A DNA stretch of 64,000 nucleotides from JBHJGM01 sp050331815 (GCA_050331815.1 JBHJGM010000004.1:186001-250000); one strand, 5' to 3'; positions 31,379 to 40,683 are shown, counted from the stretch's first letter. Notes: a model not told the origin generated them from the letters alone. Program-made: numbers and translations.

Positions 31379-34084
31379 TCAGCTTTCGGTCGGGTCGGTG
31401 GTGCCGTAATCGGCTTCGGGCAGGTCGATGCTGTCGACTTCGATGTCTTCGAGGAAGCGTCCGAAGCCACGGTCGTTGAGGGATTCGACCAGGGCGCTGG
31501 TGTCTTCCTTGAGCGCGCGTCGGAGTGCCGGGTAGTACAACTCGGTCAGGTAAAAGAGCTTGGCGACGTCGGCATCGATCAGGAAATTGCGGTCGGACTG
31601 CTCTTCCTCGTTGGGTAACAGGAGCAGGCGTCCGTGTGTGAAGTTATTGAGGGTAAGGGATTTCCGGCTGGCGTTGAGCTCGACTGCCTGCTTGAGGATG
31701 ATGGCACGTTTGAGCCGCACAATGTTGCTGGGATGCCCAAGGATGATGGTGTTGCGCTCGCGTCCGAATTCGTCGGGTTGGTTGAGTTCCCAAAGGCGGC
31801 GGGCCCAGGTGTCGCCATCGGGGATGTACTCGAGGCTGATTTCGGGGACAGGCTCGGAGAGAATGTCCTGGCTGCGCAGGCTGGAGCGCTGCGGGTAGAA
31901 GGTCATGACGACCGCCTGCCCGTCCATGGCCGGGAAGGGGTTGGCAGAACCGGGGCTGGCGGCGCTTTCGGTACGGTTGCCGCCGAGCCGCAGAGTAGCT
32001 CCCTGACGGCGGGGGCCCGCGGTCAAAACGGTGGAAGGTTCCGGTCCGGTGTCCTCGCGAATATCCTCGCCCGCGACGGTTTGCAGGTAGTTGTCGAGGA
32101 AGCGCACGCTGAAGCCGGACTCGCTGTCGTCGTCGGGTACAAAGAACAGAATCTGGTCGCTTTCGAGGCTCTGGCTGAGCTGGCGGCGCTTGATCACTTC
32201 GTAAATCTGGCGGCAGACAAGGATCTCCTCACCCGGCAGGCGACCGCCGGCAAAGCGGCTGTAGGGATAGGCGTCGGCGAGGCTGCTGTCGCCCAGGAGG
32301 ACGCGGTCGGTCAAATCCTGCAGGTGACGCAGGGCGGTGTTCTGGGTGAGGAAGGCCAGATCGAAAACATCCTCGGAGCGGATGCGGTAGGCGTCGCGGA
32401 AAAGCTGGTGGCCAAAGCTGTCAAAGGCGTCCTCGTCGCGCGGGAGGTTGCGCCCGGCGACTTGTCCCTCGGGCAGGATGAAAGGGGTGATGACGATGAT
32501 GACCTCACGCTTGAGGCGCTCGGCGCTGTCCGAGCGGAAGGCGGAGCCGACCAGGGGCAGGTTGCCAAGCACGGGCACGCGGTTTTGTTCCTTGACGACG
32601 TCCTTGGCGATGAGGCCACCGATGATGAAGGGCGTGTTGTTGTTGACGATGCTGTAGGTCTGCACGCGGCGGGTGGAGATGCGCGGGGCGCGTCCGATCT
32701 CGTCGCCGTCGTTGTTGAAGACGACCAATTCCTCGTTGGGCACCTCGGCGGAGATGATGCCGTCGAGTTGCAGGCTGATCTCCTCGGCGGAGGAACTCAT
32801 GCGTGGGCGGATGTTCAGAAGGATGCCGACGGGGATGTACTCGAAATCGAGCTGGATATTGTCGCCCTGGTTGGCACCACGGACGGAGGTGGCCACGGGG
32901 ATGTCCTCGCCGACGCGGATGGAGGCCTGACGCCCGTCGAGGGTGAGCACACTGGGACGGGAAAGAATCTCGGCCTGGCCTTCCTGGACGAGGGCTTCGA
33001 TGCTGAGCTCGAACTCGCCGAAGATACGGGCTGCGTCCAGCACGGCGGCCGGATCGGTGGCCGGGGGCAAGCCCGGGATGTTGCCCAGTTGCAAGTTGGT
33101 GATGCGGATGCCGCCGGCTTCCTTGGTCCATTGTACGCCGAGGGTGTCGAGGCCGGTTTCGGAGATTTCGAGCACCATGGCCTCGATCAGAATTTGGCGC
33201 GCGGGCCGGTCGATGAAGGTTTCGACCATGCCTTTCAGCTCGGCAAACTGGTTGGGATGGGCCGGATGATAAAAAACCAGCAGTTCCATCATTTCGCTGG
33301 CAGCGGTCATCTGCGGGAGTTCCTCGGCGACGCTGGGGGAAATGGTCAGGCCGAAGGCGCTCTTGGTGGCCTTGCTGCCGCCGACCAGGTCGACCCCCTC
33401 AGCCGAGGGCATGGCCACGACGACCGGGAGCGTGTCGGTGTTGGGTTTGGTGGCCGGCTCGATGAGCTTGGCCTTGCCGACGCTCTTGCCGGAGTCTTTG
33501 AACTCGACGCAGTTGTAGCCCATGGTTTTGAGAACGGCCATGGCGCGGTCGGCTTCGATGTAGCTGAGCTTGATGCGTCCGATTTCGAGGTCACCAAAGC
33601 TCATGTTTTCGGAACGCTTGGCGGCCTGTTGTCCGGATTCCTCGACGATTTTGAGGACCTTCTCCACGTCGCGGGCATTAGCTTCCTCGCCGCGTGGCTT
33701 GAGGACCTTGCCGTAGACCCAGAGGTGCGGGGGCTGGCTGAGAAAGGTAGCGTGCCCGATCTGGAGGATGCGGGTGCCGTCGTCACCGGGCTTGGTCAGG
33801 CAGATGAGGCTGCGGATGTTTTGCGGCGTTACCTCGACCGGCATCTTGAAGGCACCGTGGGCGTCGGCGTAGCCGTGCTCGGACTTCATGCGCGCGGCGA
33901 CAATGTTGAGGATTTCCTCCAGTTCGACGGCGGAGAGATTTTCCTGCGGCAGGAACTTGCCGGCGCCTTCGAGCGAGCCGTTCTGGGCACGGGCGTCGGT
34001 GGCGATCAGGCAGCAGGTCAGCAGCGCGGCCAAAAGCGGCAGCGCCTTTTGAAAGGAGCGGGTAACGTAGTGTGGGCAGTGCAT
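31379..34084 (-). CDS. Secretin-family outer-membrane protein (GspD/PilQ-like) with long C-terminal extension
   Basis: Outer-membrane secretin of 901 residues with a signal peptide (cleavage near ARAQ). Residues about 35-290 hold N-type periplasmic domains. The secretin core spans about 290-545: RQILIEAMVLEI, SRPSVLTLDGRQASIRVGEDIPV, NNNTPFIIGGLI, VPVLGNLPLVGSAF and EVIIVITPFILPEG. About 360 further residues follow the core, far longer than the short S-domain of GspD, and do not match a family I know. ATG 34084 was preferred to a TTG two codons earlier. It directly follows the ABC exporter gene; no other type II or pilus genes are nearby. Confidence 0.87.
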   Translation of the reverse strand: MHCPHYVTRSFQKALPLLAALLTCCLIATDARAQNGSLEGAGKFLPQENLSAVELEEILNIVAARMKSEHGYADAHGAFKMPVEVTPQNIRSLICLTKPGDDGTRILQIGHATFLSQPPHLWVYGKVLKPRGEEANARDVEKVLKIVEESGQQAAKRSENMSFGDLEIGRIKLSYIEADRAMAVLKTMGYNCVEFKDSGKSVGKAKLIEPATKPNTDTLPVVVAMPSAEGVDLVGGSKATKSAFGLTISPSVAEELPQMTAASEMMELLVFYHPAHPNQFAELKGMVETFIDRPARQILIEAMVLEISETGLDTLGVQWTKEAGGIRITNLQLGNIPGLPPATDPAAVLDAARIFGEFELSIEALVQEGQAEILSRPSVLTLDGRQASIRVGEDIPVATSVRGANQGDNIQLDFEYIPVGILLNIRPRMSSSAEEISLQLDGIISAEVPNEELVVFNNDGDEIGRAPRISTRRVQTYSIVNNNTPFIIGGLIAKDVVKEQNRVPVLGNLPLVGSAFRSDSAERLKREVIIVITPFILPEGQVAGRNLPRDEDAFDSFGHQLFRDAYRIRSEDVFDLAFLTQNTALRHLQDLTDRVLLGDSSLADAYPYSRFAGGRLPGEEILVCRQIYEVIKRRQLSQSLESDQILFFVPDDDSESGFSVRFLDNYLQTVAGEDIREDTGPEPSTVLTAGPRRQGATLRLGGNRTESAASPGSANPFPAMDGQAVVMTFYPQRSSLRSQDILSEPVPEISLEYIPDGDTWARRLWELNQPDEFGRERNTIILGHPSNIVRLKRAIILKQAVELNASRKSLTLNNFTHGRLLLLPNEEEQSDRNFLIDADVAKLFYLTELYYPALRRALKEDTSALVESLNDRGFGRFLEDIEVDSIDLPEADYGTTDPTES

Positions 34085-34090
34085 GATCAA

Positions 34091-35815
34091 TCAGATGGAC
34101 GTCAAGGTGGGGACAACCACGCGGGTGGGACCAAATTGTGCGATGCGGCCCTCGCGAACCTCCAGCACGCGGTCAGCGTGGCGGAGCATGTCTTCGCGGT
34201 GAGTGATCATCAAGGTGGTTTTGCCGTTCATAAGGTCCAGAATAACGGGGATGAGTTCCTCCTCGCGGGCCTTGTCGATGGAGGCGGTGGCCTCGTCGAG
34301 GATGAGAATCTTCGGGTCTTTGAGCATGGCGCGGGTGACGGTGATGATCTGCTTCTGGCCGCGCGAAAGGGTGATGCCACGGTCGCCGACCACGGTGTCG
34401 TAGCCGCCCGGGAGCTTGGAGATAAACTCGTGGGCGCCGGTGTGTTCGCAGATGGCCTGAATCTCTTTGCGCGAGGCGCGGGGGCGGGCGTAGCGGAGGT
34501 TTTCCAGAATCGAGGCGCTGAAGAGAAAGCAGTCCTGAAAGACCACGCCGATGTTCGAGCGCAGGTAACGCAGGTCGAACTCGCGCACGTCAACATCGTC
34601 GACCAGAACCGAGCCGCCGGTGGGCTCGAGGAAGCGCGGGACCAGGTTGACCAGCGTGCTCTTGCCCGCCCCACTGGGGCCGACGATGCCAATGACCTCG
34701 CCCGCTTCAGCGGTGAACTGAATCGATTTAAGGACAGGGATGCGGTCTTCGTAGGCAAAGCGGACATCGCGAAACTCCAGCTTGCCTTCTATCGGCGGTT
34801 TGCGGCGGGCGGTGAAGGTGAGCTCGGTGGTCTCGTCGTCGAGGATTTCGAAGCAGCGTTCGATGCTGGCGGTGGTCTTGGTCAGCTTGGCAAAGCCGCT
34901 CATCAGCTCGGCAACGGTGGGGTAGAGCATCCGCACAAAGAGCAGAAAGCTGACGAAGTCGCCCACCTGCATCGCTTCGCTAGCGGGTTTGCCCATGATC
35001 TGATACGCGCCAAAGCCCAGCAGGATGACCGTGGCCAGGCCGATGAGCAGGTCGGCCACCACTTTTTGACGCACGTGCTGGCGCATCCCGGCCAAGCGGC
35101 TCTGGCGTGAGCGGTCGATGGCTTCCTCAAAGGCGTGGCGTTCGCGGTCCTCGGCGGTGAAGCCCTTGACCACCTCGATGCCGAGAAATTTCTCCAGCAG
35201 GTTGCCGCTGGCGTCGGCGAGGTTTTCCTGGGCGGTGCGGCTGGCAGCTTTAATCGGCCCGCGAAAGTAATGGAAGGTGATCAGGTGCAGCGGGAGGATC
35301 ACCGTGGCGGCGACGGCCAGTTCCCAACTCATCGCGTACATGACCGCCACGATGCCGAAAAACAGCAGGATTGACTGCGCGAGGGTGGGGTACTCGTCCT
35401 GGATGAACTGCTGGATGACGTTGGTGTCGTTCATGACCCGGCTGGAGAGCTTGCCGGGGTTGTTGCGCCGATAATAAACGAGGCTCATCTGCTGCATGCG
35501 CTCGAAGAGGGTTTTGCGCAGGGAGAAGCAGACGTTCTCGCCGATGTTAACGCTCTGCAGCTTGGAAATGTAGTAGAAGAGATTGCGCAGCAGAAAGATA
35601 CCGACGATGGCGATTAGGATTTCGACCAGCAGGCTCCAGTCGTCCTTAACGAAGACCTCGTCGATGATGACGCCGATCAGCCGGGGCAGCGCGAGGTTGG
35701 CCAGGGTGAGCGCGACGAGCAGCCCGAGGATGAGACTGAAGGCGCGCCAGTGGGGCTGAATCAGTTCCCAGAGCCGAACCAGTGCGCTTTTCTCCTCGGC
35801 TTTCATCGACCCCAT
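34091..35815 (-). CDS. MsbA-like ABC exporter (fused TMD-NBD)
   Basis: Half-size ABC exporter, 574 residues. Six membrane helices occupy about 20-310 (LIQPHWRAFSLILGLLVALTLANL onward). The ATPase domain has Walker A GIVGPSGAGKSTLVNLV, VVFQDCFLFSASILENLRYA, Walker B ILILDEATASID and switch His in LMITHRED. The signature reads LSRGQKQ rather than LSGGQ. Likely substrates are lipids or lipid A precursors, but the family is broad. It shares an operon with the secretin gene, starting only 6 bases apart. A hairpin lies just upstream of its start. Confidence 0.9.
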   Translation of the reverse strand: MGSMKAEEKSALVRLWELIQPHWRAFSLILGLLVALTLANLALPRLIGVIIDEVFVKDDWSLLVEILIAIVGIFLLRNLFYYISKLQSVNIGENVCFSLRKTLFERMQQMSLVYYRRNNPGKLSSRVMNDTNVIQQFIQDEYPTLAQSILLFFGIVAVMYAMSWELAVAATVILPLHLITFHYFRGPIKAASRTAQENLADASGNLLEKFLGIEVVKGFTAEDRERHAFEEAIDRSRQSRLAGMRQHVRQKVVADLLIGLATVILLGFGAYQIMGKPASEAMQVGDFVSFLLFVRMLYPTVAELMSGFAKLTKTTASIERCFEILDDETTELTFTARRKPPIEGKLEFRDVRFAYEDRIPVLKSIQFTAEAGEVIGIVGPSGAGKSTLVNLVPRFLEPTGGSVLVDDVDVREFDLRYLRSNIGVVFQDCFLFSASILENLRYARPRASRKEIQAICEHTGAHEFISKLPGGYDTVVGDRGITLSRGQKQIITVTRAMLKDPKILILDEATASIDKAREEELIPVILDLMNGKTTLMITHREDMLRHADRVLEVREGRIAQFGPTRVVVPTLTSI

Positions 35816-35833
35816 CGGGCCAGACGCAGCCGC

Positions 35834-35854
35834 AAATCGCTCCCGCAGCGATTT
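35834..35854. promoter_or_regulatory. Inverted repeat upstream of the ABC exporter
   Basis: Perfect 8-base inverted repeat AAATCGCT-CCCGC-AGCGATTT, 19 bases before the exporter start. It may be an operator or a leader hairpin limiting translation. Confidence 0.45.
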
Positions 35855-36052
35855 GTAAAGGACCTTACAGACACCTTCACGACAACAATCACCCCTTTAC
35901 TTTTACCTGACACCGAATGGGAAACTCGTCGATGGTAAAGGTTCCCCAATTCTTTTGTTACGTGTCAGTTACGCGATTCTTAGGGCAGGATCGCGCGGAC
36001 GCAGAAATTCTTTAGTCTGGGCGTAAGTCGCAGCCATCACGCATGATTTTAC

Positions 36053-36793
36053 CTAGGCGCGGGCTTCGTGGAGGGCGACGGTGCCGAAGGTGAGGGCCTG
36101 GGCAGTGACTTGGGTGAAGGCGGCGGCTTCGAGTTCGCCGGTGATTTGGGCGCGGGTGGGGAAGCTTTCAATGGAGCCGGCCAAGTAGTGGTAAGCGTCT
36201 TTTTTGCCGGTCAGCCGCCCAGCGAAAATGGGCAGCAGCGTCTTAAGATAGGCGTAGTAGAAGGGCTTGAACCAGCCGTAAGGTTGCGAGAATTCCAGCA
36301 CCAGCAGTGAGCCGCCGGGCTTGAGCACGCGGCGCATTTCCAAGAGCCCCTGGTGCCGATCTTCCAGATTGCGCAGTCCGAAGGCGATAGCGGCCACGTC
36401 AATTGAGGCATCCTCGAGGGGCAGGTTCAGGCAATCGCCGGTTGTAAATGTGAGGCCACTCGACGTGGCTGCCCATTCGGGGAGCTTGGTCTGCTTGCGA
36501 CGGGCTTCGTCGAGCATGGGCTCACAGAAGTCCAGGGCATGGATTTGGGTTTCGGCAGGCAGCGCCTTTTTGAGGGCAAAGGCAACATCGCCGCTGCCGG
36601 TGGCCAAATCGGCGACGACCCTGGGCGAGCGCGCCGAGGCGCGCCGGACGAGGGCCTTGCGCCAGCCATGGTCGAGCCCGCCGGACAGCAGGTGATTGGC
36701 CTGGTCATAGCGACCGGCGATCCCCGCAAACATGGTGCGTACAGCGCTGGATTCTGGCATGTCGTAATCAAGCCAATGGCGGACAATGGGCAA
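36053..36793 (-). CDS. ubiE: Demethylmenaquinone methyltransferase (UbiE/MenG)
   Basis: SAM-dependent C-methyltransferase of quinone synthesis, 246 residues. UbiE signatures are VRTMFAGIAGRYDQANHLLSGGLD, VVADLATGSGDVAFALKK (SAM site), FCEPMLDEARRK, IAFGLRNLEDRHQGLLEMRRVLKPGG and YHYLAGSIESFP. The final step of menaquinone synthesis is likely for this phylum. It starts 8 bases after the ClpX-like gene, so the two are co-transcribed. A start at the internal Met12 (36760) is also possible. Confidence 0.93.
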   Translation of the reverse strand: MPIVRHWLDYDMPESSAVRTMFAGIAGRYDQANHLLSGGLDHGWRKALVRRASARSPRVVADLATGSGDVAFALKKALPAETQIHALDFCEPMLDEARRKQTKLPEWAATSSGLTFTTGDCLNLPLEDASIDVAAIAFGLRNLEDRHQGLLEMRRVLKPGGSLLVLEFSQPYGWFKPFYYAYLKTLLPIFAGRLTGKKDAYHYLAGSIESFPTRAQITGELEAAAFTQVTAQALTFGTVALHEARA

Positions 36794-36801
36794 GCTGCGG
36801 C

Positions 36802-38427
36802 TCAGTTTTCCGACTGCGGGGAGTCGTCTGGGTTATCCTTGGCCTGCGCCTCGGCCTCCTTGAAGGAGGCCACCACCCATTTCGAGAGGGTCTTGTCGGG
36901 CTCCTGAGCGACTTCGCCGGTGATCTCGAACTTCGTCTGGCCGGTGTTGCGCTGTATGATGTGCAGGCCGTGCTGGAAGTCTTTGAACCTCTCCTCGCAG
37001 ATGGTGCGGATCATTTTGTCGCGCTCGACGGCTTCCGCAATGAGCACCTCCGCCGCCTCCTCGTTGAAGGTGAGCTGGAGTTCGTTGCGCCGTTTGAAAT
37101 CCTCGGCGAAGCGCTGGAGGTCATTCATGTAGACCCCGCGCTGCAGGTGCTGATTCTCGACAAGCAGCTGCTTGAGCGTTTCCTGGGGGTTGCGGACGCC
37201 GTCGGTGGTGATCTCGAAGGACTGGATGGCCGTGGAGGGCAGCTCGAACTTGAAAGGACGGAAGACGCGCTCGAGAACGGTCATCAGGCCGCGGGCTCCG
37301 GTATTCTGCGCGTAGGCCAGTCGGGCGACCTCGGCGATGGCCTCGGGGGTGATCTCAAAATCGATGCCGTAGCCCTTGAAGTCGCCCTTGTATTGATTGA
37401 GCAGGGAGCCTTCCGAGGTGGTGAGGATATTGGCCAGGTCGCTGTCGGTCAGGGCATCGCAGGCAACGCGCACCGGCAGGCGGCCGATGAACTCGGGCTC
37501 GAATCCGTAGTCGATGAGGTCGCGGCTTTCGACCCGGTGCAGGTATCGCGAGAGGTGCAGATCGTCTGAGCCGGGCGTGCTGGCAAAACCGATGGCAGAC
37601 TTGTCCACGCGTTTTTTCACGCTCTCGGCCAGCTTGTCGAAGGCGCCGCTGACGATGAAAAGAATGTGCCGGGTGGAAATGGTACGGCTGGGGTCGCTTT
37701 TGGAGCGTCCGCCGGACATCATCGCCTGCATCTGCCCCATCATGTCGTTGGGTGAGAATGGCGAGACTTCGGAATCCTCCATCAGCTTGAGCAGGTTGAC
37801 CTGTACGCCGCGCCCAGAAACATCGCGGCCCATTTCGCCGACGCTGGCGATTTTGTCGATCTCATCGATGTAGATGATGCCGTACTCGGCGAGCTCAATG
37901 TTGCCGTTGGCCGCTTTGACGAGGTCGCGGAGGAGGTCTTCGACATCACTGCCAACGTAACCGGTTTCAGAGAATTTGGTGGCGTCGGCCTTGACGAAGG
38001 GGACCCCGATGTGGCGGGCGATGGTGCGCATCAGGTAAGTTTTTCCCACGCCGGTGGGACCCAGCAGGAGGATGTTCTGCTTGCTGTACTCCTGCTTGAG
38101 CACCTCGGAACTCTCGAGGCCGCGGCGAACATGATTGTAATGATCACAGATTGCGACGGATAATACTTTCTTAGCCTCGGCCTGCTGGATGACATAGCGG
38201 TCGAGGTAGTCGCGAATTTCGCGTGGCTTCAGGCTGAAGTCGCGGATACGCCGCAGGATTTCGTCCTGTGTTTCATCGTTGTTTGCGTCTGGGGTTTCGG
38301 TCTGGCCGGCGTCCTGCGCAGCGAAACCAGGCCCGGTGGAAAACGTGGACGCCCCGCCCTGTTGCATGATTTTCTGGAGCTGTTTTTGCAGCTCTTCGAA
38401 GGGATTCTTGCCGTCATCGTCGCTCAT
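36802..38427 (-). CDS. ClpX-like AAA+ unfoldase lacking the zinc-binding domain
   Basis: AAA+ ATPase of 541 residues. The core is clearly ClpX: REIRDYLDRYVIQQAEAKKVLSVAICDHYNHVRR, Walker A LLGPTGVGKTYLMRTIA, pore loop TKFSETGYVGSDVEDLL, Walker B GIIYIDEIDKIAS, and IGRLPVRVACDALT with NTGARGLMTVLERV in the small domain. The N-terminal Cys4 zinc finger is replaced by an unrelated polar stretch rich in Gln/Asp, so adaptor recognition would differ. The C-terminus is about 100 residues longer than usual. There is no clpP nearby. It is divergent from the HU/IHF gene. Confidence 0.88.
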   Translation of the reverse strand: MSDDDGKNPFEELQKQLQKIMQQGGASTFSTGPGFAAQDAGQTETPDANNDETQDEILRRIRDFSLKPREIRDYLDRYVIQQAEAKKVLSVAICDHYNHVRRGLESSEVLKQEYSKQNILLLGPTGVGKTYLMRTIARHIGVPFVKADATKFSETGYVGSDVEDLLRDLVKAANGNIELAEYGIIYIDEIDKIASVGEMGRDVSGRGVQVNLLKLMEDSEVSPFSPNDMMGQMQAMMSGGRSKSDPSRTISTRHILFIVSGAFDKLAESVKKRVDKSAIGFASTPGSDDLHLSRYLHRVESRDLIDYGFEPEFIGRLPVRVACDALTDSDLANILTTSEGSLLNQYKGDFKGYGIDFEITPEAIAEVARLAYAQNTGARGLMTVLERVFRPFKFELPSTAIQSFEITTDGVRNPQETLKQLLVENQHLQRGVYMNDLQRFAEDFKRRNELQLTFNEEAAEVLIAEAVERDKMIRTICEERFKDFQHGLHIIQRNTGQTKFEITGEVAQEPDKTLSKWVVASFKEAEAQAKDNPDDSPQSEN

Positions 38428-38477
38428 AAAAAATTGGGTTTGACTTGCCTAAGGTCCTCAGAAACATCGCACTGTAA

Positions 38478-38494
38478 ACAACTTTCAGAGTTGT
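38478..38494. promoter_or_regulatory. Inverted repeat between clpX-like and HU/IHF genes
   Basis: ACAACT-TTCAG-AGTTGT, perfect 6-base arms, within the 102-base divergent promoter region. Possibly an operator controlling one or both genes. Confidence 0.35.
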
Positions 38495-38529
38495 CTCCCT
38501 CCCCCAGAAACTGAATTTTCGCTGCTGAA

Positions 38530-38856
38530 ATGGCTGGAAACCTGACCAAGCGGGATATCGTCCTCGAAATATACGAAAAGACGGGATTTCCGCAAAAGGA
38601 AGTTCGTGAGACGGTCCAGCTAACCCTCGACGCGATTGCGCAAGCGCTGTCGCAAGGGCGTAACGTGGAGTTGCGCAACTTTGGTGTGTTTGAAGTTCAG
38701 GTGCGCAAAAGCCGGATCGGGCGCAACCCGAACAAGCCGGAAACCGATGTGGTCATCCCCAAGCGCGCAGTCATTAAATTCAAGGCAGGCAAGGAACTGA
38801 AGGCCGAACTCAAGGCGCTGAATCTGGAGGGCATCGACGCCGAGGAGACGCTCTAG
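38530..38856 (+). CDS. HU/IHF-family DNA-binding protein
   Basis: Nucleoid-associated protein of 108 residues. Typical sequence is LTKRDIVLEIYEKTGFPQKEV, TLDAIAQALSQGRNVELRNFGVFEV and the DNA-inserting beta-arm region RKSRIGRNPNKPETDVVIPKRAVIKFKAGKEL. The RNP(N) tip and the V/I-P-K-R motif are closer to IHF subunits than to HU. It bends DNA and would act in chromosome organisation. It is preceded by a divergent promoter region and followed by hisS. Confidence 0.94.
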   Translation: MAGNLTKRDIVLEIYEKTGFPQKEVRETVQLTLDAIAQALSQGRNVELRNFGVFEVQVRKSRIGRNPNKPETDVVIPKRAVIKFKAGKELKAELKALNLEGIDAEETL

Positions 38857-38899
38857 GGCGGCAGGATCGGGCAGTCGTGGCGGTTGTCACCTGCGTGGC

Positions 38900-40234
38900 A
38901 TGTTTGAAACGCTTCCAGGTTTTCGGGAGTTTTATCCCGACGATTGCGCTGTCCGCAGCTACATTTTTCGCCATTGGCGGCAAACGGCGCAGGCGTTTGG
39001 CTTCAGCGAATACGACCCGCCGCTGCTCGAACCACTGGAGCTGATCACCGCCAAGAGCGGTGAGGAGATTGTCACCCAGCTTTTCAATTTTGAGGATAAA
39101 GGCGGACGGCAGGTGACGCTGCGCCCGGAGCTGACACCCTCGATGGCACGCATGGTTGGTGCGCGGGCCAACAGCCTGAAGCGCCCCATTCGTTGGTTTG
39201 CGATCGCAGAAAATTTCCGCTACGAAAAGCCGCAGAAAGGGCGTTTGCGATCGCACTATCAGCTGAATTGCGACCTGCTCGGCGAGCCCGGTCCGGCTGC
39301 CGATGCGGAGATCATCGCCCTGGCCATTCAGGCATTGCAGGCCTTCGGGCTGGGCCCGGAGAATTTTATCATCCGTCTCAGCGACAGGAACTTGTGGATC
39401 GCCTATCTCGCGGCGCTCGGTCTTGAAGACACCGCCTGCACCCAGGTTTTGGGGGTGATCGACAAACTTGAACGGCTCAGCCCGGAGGTTGCCATCGAGC
39501 AGTTGAAGCCTCAGTTCAGCGCGGGGGCCGCGGAAGACTTTCTGGCCCGGGTGAACGAACTGAAAAGTATCCGCGATCTGGATACGCTGGAAAAATTTTT
39601 TAGCGCGTACGTTCAGGGCGAGGCCGTTACCGAGCGCCTGGCGCAGTGGCGCGAGTTGGTGAGCCTGCTCGATGCGCTGGGCGTTGGTGAATACATCCGC
39701 ATCGACCTGGGCATCGTGCGTGGGCTGGCTTACTACACGGGATTTGTCTTCGAAGCCTTTCAGACCGTGGGCAAGGGGCGGGCGCTGTGCGGTGGTGGGC
39801 GCTACGACCATCTGGTGGAAAAGCTCGGCGGTCCGGCCGTGCCGGCGGTGGGTTTTGGCATGGGCGATGTGACCCTGCGTGACTTGCTGGAGGAGCGAAA
39901 GCTGTTGCCGCCTTTGATCGAGGCCGCCGATGTTTTTGTCGTGGCCATGGGAGACTCCGCTCGCGAGGCCGCCTTGCGCGATGTCATGCTGCTGCGCGCG
40001 GCTGGCTACCGCACGGTCTATGCGCTCAAGCCCTCCGGCTTCAGCAAACAACTCAAGCAAGCCGACCAGAACGGCGCGCGTCTGGCGCTGATCTACGGTG
40101 AGGAGGAATTGCAACAGGGTGCGGTTAAGATACGCCACCTGGCCGCCCGCGCGGAGCAGGTGTTCCCACGTCGCCAACTAATCGAGGCAGTGGCGCATGT
40201 GCTCGAAGACGGTCTGCCGGAAACGTCTTCATAA
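38900..40234 (+). CDS. hisS: Histidyl-tRNA synthetase
   Basis: Class II synthetase, 444 residues. Motif 2 region is VTLRPELTPSMARMVG and IRWFAIAENFRYEKPQKGRLRSHYQLNCDLLG. The histidine-binding segments are GIVRGLAYYTGFVFEAF and ALCGGGRYDHLVEKLGGPAVPAVGFGMG (motif 3). A C-terminal anticodon-binding domain of about 100 residues is present, which argues against the HisZ regulatory paralogue. The usual RGLDYY motif reads RGLAYY, a variant of the divergent HisRS branch. It starts 43 bases after the HU/IHF gene. Confidence 0.9.
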   Translation: MFETLPGFREFYPDDCAVRSYIFRHWRQTAQAFGFSEYDPPLLEPLELITAKSGEEIVTQLFNFEDKGGRQVTLRPELTPSMARMVGARANSLKRPIRWFAIAENFRYEKPQKGRLRSHYQLNCDLLGEPGPAADAEIIALAIQALQAFGLGPENFIIRLSDRNLWIAYLAALGLEDTACTQVLGVIDKLERLSPEVAIEQLKPQFSAGAAEDFLARVNELKSIRDLDTLEKFFSAYVQGEAVTERLAQWRELVSLLDALGVGEYIRIDLGIVRGLAYYTGFVFEAFQTVGKGRALCGGGRYDHLVEKLGGPAVPAVGFGMGDVTLRDLLEERKLLPPLIEAADVFVVAMGDSAREAALRDVMLLRAAGYRTVYALKPSGFSKQLKQADQNGARLALIYGEEELQQGAVKIRHLAARAEQVFPRRQLIEAVAHVLEDGLPETSS

Positions 40235-40283
40235 GCCCCTGTCTTGCGCGAGACTTCCTGGAATTTTAATCTCCAGCCGACTT

Positions 40284-40676
40284 ATGAGACGTTTCACGTT
40301 TTGCCACATGTTCGCGGCGGCGCTGTGCCTGCTCTTTGCCAGTTGTGACACCAACCCGCTCACCATCGACGACTGGAAAACAATCAGCGTGGCGCAGCTG
40401 CGCAAAGAGGTTGAGGAAGAGACCGGTCGCAGCGCCGTTTGGCACTACTCCGGGACCGGGGCCAAGTACCACTACTTTTACCGGGAGGGCGCCGGGCCAT
40501 CGCTGATGATGAGCGGGTATTTCCGCGTGGACCGGGAAGCGTTCACGGTGCCGGAAGCGTTTATGACCGCCAACGAGCGGCTGCCACGTCCGGCATCCTA
40601 CGCGATCGCGTTCAGTAAACCCGCCGCGGACGGCGGTTATGAGCACGCCCTGGCAAACGGGTTCACCCGCGATTAA
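40284..40676 (+). CDS. Hypothetical lipoprotein (130 aa)
   Basis: Small predicted lipoprotein, no family recognised. ATG 40284 starts a signal MRRFTFCHMFAAALCLLFAS with lipobox Cys (FASC). The mature part contains AVWHYSGTGAKYHYFYREGAG and FRVDREAFTVPEAF, giving a mixed alpha/beta look rich in aromatic residues. It follows hisS by 49 bases and is convergent with the nucleoside hydrolase gene, 7 bases away. The lipobox and coding-like composition make it a credible gene. Confidence 0.7.
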   Translation: MRRFTFCHMFAAALCLLFASCDTNPLTIDDWKTISVAQLRKEVEEETGRSAVWHYSGTGAKYHYFYREGAGPSLMMSGYFRVDREAFTVPEAFMTANERLPRPASYAIAFSKPAADGGYEHALANGFTRD

Positions 40677-40683
40677 TGAGCGG

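Noticed and set aside
31634..35110. Open frame of more than 1,150 codons opposite the secretin and exporter genes
   Set aside because: It is antisense to two clear genes, spans their junction, and its translation is a codon-bias shadow (Gly/Asp/Val/Ala-rich) with no domain.
38900..40234. HisZ (ATP phosphoribosyltransferase regulatory subunit) instead of HisS
   Set aside because: The RGLAYY substitution prompted the thought, but full length, motifs 2 and 3 and the anticodon-binding domain favour a true synthetase.
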